From the NCBI GenBank assembly GCA_028820035.1, contig JAPPKI010000225.1:1-5857 (forward strand): a DNA stretch of 5,857 nt. The letters are read 5' to 3'. This DNA is from a bacterium. Lineage in GTDB: Bacteria > Actinomycetota > Acidimicrobiia > Acidimicrobiales > Bin134. Numbering within the stretch: position 1 is the stretch's first letter; each line of letters opens with the position of its first letter. The notes beneath the pieces were generated by a model. The model was given only the letters and a program-made list of their open reading frames with translations, did not search any database and was not told where the DNA came from. The translations under genes were made by a program, and so were the position numbers. Below, piece by piece: positions 1-5,857 of this stretch.

Positions 1-1
1 A

Positions 2-115
2 CTCCCCGCCACCGGCGTGGAAAGCCGCCTGCTCTTCATCATCGCCGCCACCCTCCTCCTAGCCGGCCTCCTCCTGGCCAGCCTGTCCCGTCGTAGCAAG
101 CGCCTCACCATCTAA
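2..115 (+). CDS. C-terminal end of an LPxTG sortase-anchored surface protein (5' partial)
   Basis: Only the last 37 residues are present; the gene begins before the window. The frame is fixed by the TAA at 113-115 and reads LPATG at its first five residues, then a short polar linker (VESR), about 20 hydrophobic residues rich in Leu, Ala and Ile, and a basic tail (SRRSKRLTI). This is the complete three-part cell-wall sorting signal: a sortase cleaves between Thr and Gly, the hydrophobic stretch sits in the membrane, and the positive charges stop export. The protein would end up covalently attached to peptidoglycan or built into a pilus. Its ligand or enzymatic role cannot be told from the tail. 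33 of 37 codons end in G or C, clearly more than at the start of sspA, so it probably reflects the host's own codon use. It is not functionally linked to the downstream operon as far as I can see. Confidence 0.85.
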   Translation, partial: LPATGVESRLLFIIAATLLLAGLLLASLSRRSKRLTI

Positions 116-139
116 CCCCAACCAGCACCGACCCCCGCT

Positions 140-176
140 CAGGGGACGGTTGGCACAATTTGTGCCAGCCGCCCTG
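140..176. repeat. Long imperfect palindrome, possible terminator or REP-like element
   Basis: The core is a perfect 8+1+8 palindrome at 151-167 (TGGCACAA, T, TTGTGCCA). Moving outward there is one T/G position (150/168, a wobble pair in RNA), three more pairs (147-149 with 169-171), a two-base bulge (GA, 145-146), and five more pairs (CAGGG at 140-144 with CCCTG at 172-176). In RNA this folds into a stem of about 16 pairs. It sits 25 bases after the stop of the LPxTG gene, so a transcription terminator for that gene is the simplest role; high-GC actinobacterial terminators often lack a U-run, and no U-run follows directly. Alternatives are an operator, or a palindromic repeat of the kind mobilised by REP-associated transposases. 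The pairing is seen directly; the role is inferred. Confidence 0.6.
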
Positions 177-180
177 CGGC
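168..180 (+). terminator. Short GC-rich hairpin upstream of TTTT, candidate terminator
   Basis: GCCGC (168-172), loop CCT, GCGGC (176-180) form a 5-bp stem. It shares bases 168-172 with the right arm of the larger palindrome, so the two folds exclude each other. A run of four T starts at 190, ten bases past the stem, which is further than in a canonical intrinsic terminator. The call is weak. Confidence 0.25.
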
Positions 181-282
181 AGCCTGGGGTTTTGGAGAAA
201 CTGTCATAGGCAATGTCCATCATCTAGGGAGTCAGCGGGACTACCGTCAATGACAGCGGTGTAATTCCCTAATCAGCCCCTT

Positions 283-287
283 AGGAG
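283..287 (+). promoter_or_regulatory. Shine-Dalgarno site for sspA
   Basis: AGGAG lies five bases before the GTG at 293. It decides the start: the in-frame stop TGA at 251-253 is followed by no ATG, GTG or TTG in this frame until 293. The ATG at 288 is in another frame and too close to the AGGAG. Confidence 0.75.
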
Positions 288-292
288 ATGAC

Positions 293-1456
293 GTGCACGA
301 GGTCTACCTCGACTACAACGGGTCTGCACCACTCGACCCACGAGTGGCCGATGCCATGATGTCTGCTTTAGCAAGTGGAGTAGGAAACGCTGCTTCAGTT
401 CATCGCTTCGGTCAACGACAAGTAGCAGCAGTGGAAGATGCACGCGAACGCGTTGCCGCCCTCGTTGATGCCTCCCCATCAGGGGTGATCTTCTGCGCTG
501 GGGCCACCGAAGCCAACAACTTGGCACTGATTGGACTGGCTGAAGGCGCGCCTGCTGAGCGGAACAGGATCGTGGTCTCGGCTGTAGAGCATGCCTCAGT
601 ACGCGAACCAGCCCAATGGCTGCATAAGCAAGGTAAGGCAAAGGTGGATGTGATCGGGGTTACCCCGGGCGGACATGTGGACCTTGATGAGCTCGATTCA
701 CTACTAGGACCGGACGTCTTGGCTGTTTCAGTGATGGCTGCCAACAGCGAAACCGGTGTTCTGAATCCGATTGAGGAGGTGTCGCAACGAGTGCAAGCGG
801 TCGGGGCAGTGTTTCACTGTGATGCCACCCAGATGGTGGGCCGACTGCCATGTTCGTTGAGCGATATCCCCATTGACTTCTTGTCTATGAGCGGCCACAA
901 GATCTGCGGCCCCGGAGGAGTAGGCGCACTGGTCGGCACACGCCAATCGCTAACTCAACTTCGGCCCGTGACCCATGGAGGAGGGCATGAACGAGGCCTG
1001 AGGTCAGGTTCGTTGAACGTAGCCGGAATCGTGGGTCTCGGAGCTGCGGCCAACCTGGTCGTAAAAGAACGAGACTCCGAATCAGCCAGGGTAAGAGCAC
1101 TAAGGGATCGGCTAGTGGATGGTTTGCGCTCAGAGCTCGCTGGAGTCCACGAGAACGGAGACCCGAACAGACGTCTCCCCAACACAGCAAGTGTGCGATT
1201 CGAAGGGGCTGATGCAGAGGCCGTGGTGTTCAACATGGACCCGGTAGCGATTTCGACCGGATCTGCGTGCAGTTCGGGCTCCATTGAGCCCTCCCAAGTT
1301 CTCTTGGCTATGGGGCTCTCACGAGACGAGGCATTCGAATCGGTCCGCTTCAGCTTGGGTCGGTTCACTGCCGAGGCCGAGATAGAGACCGCCATTCGAC
1401 AGGCCGTGAAAGCAGTGGAGTACGTCCGTGCAATGAACGGAAGCGACGACCGATGA
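293..1456 (+). CDS. sspA: Cysteine desulfurase of a DNA phosphorothioation system (SspA)
   Basis: A PLP-dependent class V aminotransferase-fold enzyme of the IscS/NifS/DndA type: it takes the sulfur of L-cysteine as an enzyme-bound persulfide, releasing alanine. The 387-residue length is usual for the family. Visible landmarks: YLDYN at the N-terminus; ATEANN (71-76), the PLP phosphate-binding region; His100, which stacks on the PLP ring; NSETG (151-155); DATQ (177-180); SGHK with the Schiff-base Lys203; HERGLRSGSLN (232-242); and the catalytic Cys326 in STGSACSSG, followed by EPSQVLLAMG and VRFSLGRFT (351-359). The short loop after the cysteine resembles NifS/IscS/DndA rather than SufS. Start is GTG. 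The stop overlaps the next start by four bases. The family alone could also mean Fe-S or tRNA sulfur supply; fusion into an operon with a DUF4007 protein and a large ATPase is what points to SspA, the sulfur donor for DNA modification. The N-terminal motif reads Asn-Gly-Ser-Ala-Pro where most relatives have Asn-Ala-Thr-Thr-Pro. Confidence 0.9.
   Translation: MHEVYLDYNGSAPLDPRVADAMMSALASGVGNAASVHRFGQRQVAAVEDARERVAALVDASPSGVIFCAGATEANNLALIGLAEGAPAERNRIVVSAVEHASVREPAQWLHKQGKAKVDVIGVTPGGHVDLDELDSLLGPDVLAVSVMAANSETGVLNPIEEVSQRVQAVGAVFHCDATQMVGRLPCSLSDIPIDFLSMSGHKICGPGGVGALVGTRQSLTQLRPVTHGGGHERGLRSGSLNVAGIVGLGAAANLVVKERDSESARVRALRDRLVDGLRSELAGVHENGDPNRRLPNTASVRFEGADAEAVVFNMDPVAISTGSACSSGSIEPSQVLLAMGLSRDEAFESVRFSLGRFTAEAEIETAIRQAVKAVEYVRAMNGSDDR
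1439..1443 (+). promoter_or_regulatory. Weak Shine-Dalgarno site for sspB
   Basis: GGAAG lies inside the end of sspA, nine bases before the ATG at 1453. It is a poorer match than the sites of sspA and sspC, so sspB probably depends on ribosomes finishing sspA at the overlapping stop. Confidence 0.4.
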
Positions 1457-2508
1457 GGCTTGCCGATGCCGCTGAAGGTGTATTTGCCAGACATGAGACG
1501 TTTCATCCCCGCTATGGATGGTTCCGCAAGGCATATGCCACAGCAGCAGCGAATGAACGTGGGTTCACAGCCGATGACGCCCCGGTTGCAATCGGCGTCG
1601 GAAAGAACATGGTCCGCTCGATCAAGTTCTGGGGCCTAGCGGCCAAGATCATCACTTCGGATCCCGAATCAGTCAACAAGCGCTCCCCTGACATGATCCC
1701 CACCCGATTCGGCCACAGCCTCTTCGGGCCAGATGGGTGGGACCCCTACATGGAAGACCCCGGGACAGTGTGGCTCCTTCACTGGATGCTTCTCGCCCCT
1801 CCATCGCTGTTACCTGTCTGGTGGCTTGCCTTCAATGAGCTGCACGCCGTCAACTTCGATGATGAGATGTTGGCCGGTGCCATAACTGCCCAGATAGAGG
1901 CGGCAGGAGCATGGCCGATGCCTCATCACACAGCCATTGATAAGGACGTTTCTGCACTGCTCCGCACCTACGCTCCTGCGGTACGAACCTCACGAACAGG
2001 TTTCGACGACCTACTTGACTGTCCAATGCGCGAACTTGGGCTAATCGTCCACTCTGCCGCCACTGGCAATCACCGATTTGTACTAGGACCCAAACCGACT
2101 TTGCCTGATGAGATCGTGGCCCTTGCCGTATTGGACTATCTGTCCCGTTGTCGGCAAGGCGGGCGGACGATCACCCTGGCACACCTCGCAAACGAGCCAG
2201 GCAGTCCAGGCCGAGCATTCAGACTCGGCGAGCAGGACCTCAATGTCGCCCTGGACCGGATCGCAAAGAAACAACCTTCGATGGAGTTGCTGGCAACTAC
2301 CGGCGCCCAACAAGTCGCATGGACGACCGCTGCTGCCGAGATTGCGGTTGCTGTCCTCAATGACTACTACGAAACGAAGCCCGAGGCTCCAGCCATCGGT
2401 CCTGACGGTGACGAACCAGTGGATCGAGATTTGCTGCTTGAGCAATCACCAGCAATGTCAAGGCTCCGCGAAGCCAGTGCACGGCATCGGACGGAGGCAA
2501 TTGCATGA
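1453..2508 (+). CDS. sspB: DUF4007 family protein, probable phosphorothioation nickase (SspB)
   Basis: A 351-residue DUF4007 protein. Family blocks seen: ETFHPRYGWFRKAY (15-28), DAPVAIGVGKNMVRSIKFW (42-60), PTRFG (83-87) and GWDPYMEDPGTVWLLHWMLL (95-114). The first 60 residues look like a winged-helix DNA-binding region, with GVGKNMV in the turn; that is inference. In the Ssp system the DUF4007 protein SspB is described as a DNA-nicking enzyme needed for single-strand phosphorothioation. I cannot assign its catalytic residues from memory and do not claim them. The Trp/Leu-rich stretch at 109-130 could be mistaken for a membrane segment but belongs to the conserved soluble family core. The end is a separate-looking tail: an acidic, Pro-rich linker (309-331), then a basic helix (336-347). 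The start overlaps the sspA stop (ATGA), and the stop overlaps the sspC start the same way. The family call is firm; the exact role rests on gene order. Confidence 0.88.
   Translation: MRLADAAEGVFARHETFHPRYGWFRKAYATAAANERGFTADDAPVAIGVGKNMVRSIKFWGLAAKIITSDPESVNKRSPDMIPTRFGHSLFGPDGWDPYMEDPGTVWLLHWMLLAPPSLLPVWWLAFNELHAVNFDDEMLAGAITAQIEAAGAWPMPHHTAIDKDVSALLRTYAPAVRTSRTGFDDLLDCPMRELGLIVHSAATGNHRFVLGPKPTLPDEIVALAVLDYLSRCRQGGRTITLAHLANEPGSPGRAFRLGEQDLNVALDRIAKKQPSMELLATTGAQQVAWTTAAAEIAVAVLNDYYETKPEAPAIGPDGDEPVDRDLLLEQSPAMSRLREASARHRTEAIA
2493..2497 (+). promoter_or_regulatory. Strong Shine-Dalgarno site for sspC
   Basis: GGAGG inside the end of sspB, seven bases before the ATG at 2505. It supports that ATG as the true start of the large ATPase and would let ribosomes load on sspC directly as well as by coupling. 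Confidence 0.75.
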
Positions 2509-5500
2509 CCACTCTCGCCGACCTTGTGTCTGTCTCAGCGCGCTTCGCACGCTCGGCGAATCTCGAGCGCGACGTGTCCTCCGTCGACCCCCTTGACGGC
2601 TACATCGTTACCGCACGGGCTGTAGATGTTGTAGATCGCCTCGCCACCCGAGCTACAAGCAGCACAGCGGGTGGGGCGTGGTCAATCACCGGACCGTATG
2701 GATCAGGAAAGTCCTCGCTAGCTCTTCTGATTGATGGAGCATTCGGCGAAGAAGGGGAAGTACGCGACAAGGCTCTAGACCTCATTGGATCTGCTTCCCC
2801 CGATCTAAGAGCGAAGATCCTCAATGCCCACAAACTTCATGGCACAGGCCAGTCGGGCTTTTGTCTTGCAGTAGCAACAGCGAGCCGGGAGCCGATTAGC
2901 CACACAGTCCTACGAGCTCTTCACTCGGCCGTCATACGCCGATTTGGCAGGATCCCACCCCGCACAAAGTTCAAGGCCGCGCAGGCACTCACAGATGCCC
3001 TGTCCGACCAATCCTCTGACGATCCTCGTCGGACTGGACCATCTCCCGCAGCGCTCCTTGCTGTCGCTCGGTGTCTTGCTGAATCAGCACCCCTCCTCAT
3101 CGTGATCGACGAGTTTGGCAAGAACCTTGAGGCAATCAGCAGCTCGGTCGATTCCGACCCTTATCTCCTTCAGCAACTCGCGGAGGCCGGGCAGGGAAGT
3201 GAAATCCCAATTTTCACCTTGACTCTGCAACATCTGTCGTTCGAGGACTACTTCGCAACGGCTGGAAACTTGGAACATCGTGAGTGGGCCAAAGTACAGG
3301 GACGGTTCGAAGATGTGCCCTTCGCGGATTCACCAGCGGAGACGCGAGCCCTGATCGAAACCGTCTTTGAAGTTGACGACTCGCTTTGTAAACGGATCGA
3401 CTCCTGGGCTTCAGGCATGGCAACGGCCATGGGAAAGCTGGGTCTTGAGGGCCTGTCCACTAGAGATGCTGTCGCCGATTGCTTTCCGCTCCACCCGCTC
3501 GCCGCGGCCATCTTGCCTGAGTTGTGTAGCCGGTATGGGCAGAACGAACGAACGCTCTTCTCTTTCCTTGCAGGAAGCGATGCCGCAGCAGTTCCAGCTG
3601 TTCTTGCACAACAGGAACTTGCCGACACGGAGCCACTCCCCGTCTTAGGGCTGTCTGAGGTATACGACTACTTCATTGAAGGAGAAATTGCTGGATCTCC
3701 CGGCGTTAACGGGAGCCGGTGGAGAGAAATCGCCACTTGCCTGCGGGATGCGCACGGCCTCAGTGCACAGGAATGGACCTTGGCGAAGTCAATCGCCATT
3801 TTGAATCTGGTAGGAGCTTCAGGAACGATTCGTGCTTCGAAGACTCTTCTGGGACAGGTTGCGAAGCGACCAACGCCAACACTCCGGAAACTAGAACAGC
3901 GCGGTCTCATCACATACCGCTCTTTCGCTGATGAATACCGAATATGGCAAGGAAGCGATCTGGACGTCCGCACACTCGTTGAAGGCGCCTCAGCGACCCT
4001 GGCAAAGCTCCCCCTGATCGAGGTTCTTTCGCGCTTCGATTCTCCCACTCCGGTGATAGCAGCCCGCCACTCCGCTGAGCACGACACGCTTCGTGTCTTT
4101 TCCCGCCGCTACGCAACAACATCGGAGGTCGTCAAGCCACTCAGCCCATTCTCGGAGGTTGATGGCGAGTTGTTGCTTTTGGTCGATTCTGAAGCCCGCT
4201 GTCCGGCCATCGCCGAAGCCGGATTGAGCAAGCCGATTGTCGCTGCGCTTCCCACAGCCCTTACGTCCTTGGACACGACAGCGCGGAACCTCGCTGCAAT
4301 CCACCAGGCTCTCGAACTGCCCGAAGTGATCAATGACTGGGTAGTTCGCAGCGAACTCGGAGAACAGCTCGCGCAAGCCGAAACGCTCTTTCGCGAAGCC
4401 TTCATCTCTACTTTCGATCCGCAGAATTGTGCTTGGTTCCTTCTGACGGAAGACGGAGCAGAACCTCTGACTAGTGGTCGCGGGACCGCAGCCCTGTCGG
4501 CAGCCGCCGATAGGACGTACCAGTCAGCACCGCGGGTCGGAAATGAGATGATCAATCGCACTGCACTCACCTCACAAGGAGCAAAGGCGAGGGGCATGCT
4601 GCTGACCGGAATGATCGAACGCGCTAGTGAAGTCGACCTCGGATTTGAGGGCTATGGGCCAGAGGTCGCGATGTATCGGGCCGTTCTCGAGCGAACTGGC
4701 ATACACCAGGTCGATTCGCAGAAGGACGCTTCAGCCTTCAGCAGACCCAAGGATCCCTCACTGCTGCCGGCGTGGAAGACCATGGAGGACGAATTCAGGC
4801 GCTCTAGAAAGCGGCGCGTAAATCTCAACGATCTGTACGCGGCGCTCATGTCCCCACCGATAGGAATGAAGGCAGCAGTGATCCCGGTGGTTGCAACCGC
4901 CGGCTTGCTTGCATTCGCGGACGATGTGGCCATCTACGAGCACGGAACGTTCAAGCCGCTGCTTAGTCCAGAGCTCTCAGAACGAATGGTGCGTAACCCC
5001 AGTCACTTCGAATTCAAGCATTTTGCAAACACAAAAGGGGCGCGGCGGCAAGTCATTGACGAATTGGCAGCTCGGCTGGAAGTTCGCCCATCATTCCGCC
5101 AACACCGAGTTGCCAACGTTCTTGCCATAGTCGGCCATCTCGTTTCCCAAGTAAACCGACTCGACAACTACACACTTCGGACTAGGAACCTCCCGGAAAC
5201 CGCTACGAGGGCGCGGGAAGCACTTGTCACCGCAGTTGAGCCGGATGAACTCCTGTTCGCTGCCCTACCAAAAGCACTCGGTTTCAGGCCAGTGCCTGCA
5301 AACACCAAGACATACACGAAGGCGCGAGACTACGCAGACAGTGTCGGTGAGGCTCTTGAGGATCTCACTGGTTGCTTTGGCAATCTCCTCGGTGACCTAT
5401 ACGAACTGCTTCTTGAAGAGTGTGGTGAGAGCTCCCGCACCGCAGTCGTCGGGCAAGCCGCTGCTCTAGAGAACGAAGTGCTCGATCCGAATGTTCGGGC

Positions 5501-5857
5501 GTTTGTCTTTGCTCTCGCCAACGACAGCCTCCACACCAACATGGATTGGATGAAGGCAATTGCGATGGTCGTAACCGAAAAGGCTCCTGCCGAATGGACC
5601 GATGATGACTTAGCGCGATTCCGACGTGTAATGCCCGAGCACATTGCCGCCTTCCACCGATTAGTGGCCCTTCACGCAGAACACAGAGCTGACGGAGGTG
5701 GCCCTTTCGATGCCCTGCGTGTGACGGTCACCCAAGCTGATGGCTCAGAATTGGCTCGCCTTGTTGGAATCGACCAAAGCAGTCGTCAGATGCTTGAGCA
5801 GGTCCTCGATGACGCACTTGAAAAGCTCTCGGAAGTGACCGGTTCCCAGCGGCGTGC
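2505..5857 (+). CDS. sspC: Large P-loop ATPase of the phosphorothioation operon (SspC), 3' partial
   Basis: The frame opened by the ATG at 2505 has no stop for 1,117 codons and runs off the right edge, so it is the longest gene here. Walker A is GPYGSGKSS (63-71, Lys69); Walker B is LLIVIDE (197-203, Asp202-Glu203), with LTLQHLSFEDY (239-249) in the sensor position. FPLHPL (327-332) and QNERTLFSFL (346-355) are blocks I associate with large ATPases of phage-defence systems (BrxC/PglY-like). Residues 427-488 look like a winged helix, ending in LITYRSFADEYRIWQGSDLDV-type sequence around 468-488. A later conserved-looking block spans about 784-837 (PPIGMKAAVIPV, YEHGTFKPLL, RNPSHFEF). In Ssp systems SspC supplies ATP hydrolysis for the modification complex. 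The final residues (DALRVTVTQADGSEL at 1069-1083, then a helix) resemble the family's C-terminus, so probably little is missing. The ATPase call is firm; SspC follows from order after a cysteine desulfurase and a DUF4007 protein. The next gene should be sspD. Confidence 0.85.
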   Translation, partial: MTTLADLVSVSARFARSANLERDVSSVDPLDGYIVTARAVDVVDRLATRATSSTAGGAWSITGPYGSGKSSLALLIDGAFGEEGEVRDKALDLIGSASPDLRAKILNAHKLHGTGQSGFCLAVATASREPISHTVLRALHSAVIRRFGRIPPRTKFKAAQALTDALSDQSSDDPRRTGPSPAALLAVARCLAESAPLLIVIDEFGKNLEAISSSVDSDPYLLQQLAEAGQGSEIPIFTLTLQHLSFEDYFATAGNLEHREWAKVQGRFEDVPFADSPAETRALIETVFEVDDSLCKRIDSWASGMATAMGKLGLEGLSTRDAVADCFPLHPLAAAILPELCSRYGQNERTLFSFLAGSDAAAVPAVLAQQELADTEPLPVLGLSEVYDYFIEGEIAGSPGVNGSRWREIATCLRDAHGLSAQEWTLAKSIAILNLVGASGTIRASKTLLGQVAKRPTPTLRKLEQRGLITYRSFADEYRIWQGSDLDVRTLVEGASATLAKLPLIEVLSRFDSPTPVIAARHSAEHDTLRVFSRRYATTSEVVKPLSPFSEVDGELLLLVDSEARCPAIAEAGLSKPIVAALPTALTSLDTTARNLAAIHQALELPEVINDWVVRSELGEQLAQAETLFREAFISTFDPQNCAWFLLTEDGAEPLTSGRGTAALSAAADRTYQSAPRVGNEMINRTALTSQGAKARGMLLTGMIERASEVDLGFEGYGPEVAMYRAVLERTGIHQVDSQKDASAFSRPKDPSLLPAWKTMEDEFRRSRKRRVNLNDLYAALMSPPIGMKAAVIPVVATAGLLAFADDVAIYEHGTFKPLLSPELSERMVRNPSHFEFKHFANTKGARRQVIDELAARLEVRPSFRQHRVANVLAIVGHLVSQVNRLDNYTLRTRNLPETATRAREALVTAVEPDELLFAALPKALGFRPVPANTKTYTKARDYADSVGEALEDLTGCFGNLLGDLYELLLEECGESSRTAVVGQAAALENEVLDPNVRAFVFALANDSLHTNMDWMKAIAMVVTEKAPAEWTDDDLARFRRVMPEHIAAFHRLVALHAEHRADGGGPFDALRVTVTQADGSELARLVGIDQSSRQMLEQVLDDALEKLSEVTGSQRR

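Larger units (their letters stand above)
116..292. other. Intergenic gap between the surface-protein gene and sspA
   Basis: No credible gene lies in these 177 bases. The left half holds a long imperfect palindrome (140-176) with an overlapping short hairpin (168-180), followed by TTTT at 190-193. The right half has two interleaved inverted repeats (201-207 with 250-256, and 225-230 with 266-271) and the sspA ribosome-binding site. The sspA promoter must lie here or further upstream, but I find no convincing pair of -35 and -10 boxes. Confidence 0.6.

Noticed and set aside
133..145. CCCC/GGGG hairpin with a five-base loop as a separate terminator.
   Set aside because: Only four pairs, no T-run, and its right arm is already used by the larger palindrome.
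260..265. TGTAAT as a -10 box for sspA.
   Set aside because: It matches TATAAT at five of six positions, but no -35-like hexamer is found 16-19 bases upstream (that stretch reads GC-rich), so I do not call a promoter.
955..1506. Open frame of 183 codons on the minus strand.
   Set aside because: It lies antisense to well-conserved parts of sspA including the catalytic Cys region, has no recognisable motif, and is biased in composition as expected of a shadow frame.
1594..1614. GVGKNMV in SspB looks like a Walker A nucleotide-binding loop.
   Set aside because: The G-x4-G-K-S/T spacing is not met (Val at the first Gly position, Asn in place of Ser/Thr), and the motif is a hallmark of the DUF4007 core itself.
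1777..1842. Transmembrane helix in SspB (residues 109-130).
   Set aside because: It is hydrophobic but contains His, several Trp and two Pro-rich turns, and belongs to the conserved DUF4007 core of a soluble DNA-acting protein.
2108..2596. Plus-strand frame of 162 codons spanning the sspB/sspC junction.
   Set aside because: It overlaps both real genes in another frame, has low-complexity Ser/Arg composition and no matching ribosome site.
3542..3554. Three tandem GAAC units that could allow slippage and phase variation of sspC.
   Set aside because: Only three copies, and they encode the conserved QNERT residues, so protein constraint explains them.
4109..4597. Minus-strand open frame of 162 codons inside sspC.
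   Set aside because: It is fully antisense to the continuous ATPase frame, Ser/Ala/Arg-rich, with no family motif and no sign of its own operon context.

Overview
The window carries the front part of a bacterial DNA-phosphorothioation defence operon of the Ssp type, read left to right, with the tail of an unrelated cell-surface protein gene just upstream. The first 115 bases encode the last 37 residues of a protein ending in a textbook sortase signal (LPATG, hydrophobic stretch, basic tail). That points to a Gram-positive host. The strong preference for C or G at third codon positions in that tail (33 of 37 codons by hand count) suggests a high-GC actinobacterium. I cannot name the genus.

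Layout: 2-115, end of the LPxTG protein; 116-292, a non-coding gap with a long imperfect palindrome (140-176) and the ribosome-binding site of the next gene; 293-1456, a PLP-dependent cysteine desulfurase (sspA); 1453-2508, a DUF4007 protein (sspB); 2505 to the right edge, a very large P-loop ATPase (sspC) that stays open for 1,117 codons and is cut off by the window. Both junctions in the operon are 4-base ATGA overlaps, so the three proteins are almost certainly translated from one message and translationally coupled. I see no convincing gene on the minus strand.

How the genes work together (established for Ssp systems, inferred here from families and order): SspA takes sulfur from L-cysteine; SspB is a DNA-nicking protein; SspC is an ATPase; and SspD, a PAPS-reductase-like ATP pyrophosphatase, would complete the modification machinery that replaces a non-bridging phosphate oxygen with sulfur on one DNA strand. 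A restriction partner (SspE or another effector) normally lies nearby and attacks unmodified phage DNA. Neither sspD nor the effector is in this window; they are expected past the right edge. These symbols are unrelated to stringent starvation protein A/B and to the small acid-soluble spore proteins that share the names.

The system is therefore a known type rather than a new one. The least explained parts are the palindrome between the surface-protein gene and sspA, and the long C-terminal half of the ATPase, in which I recognise only blocks resembling the BREX-type ATPases.
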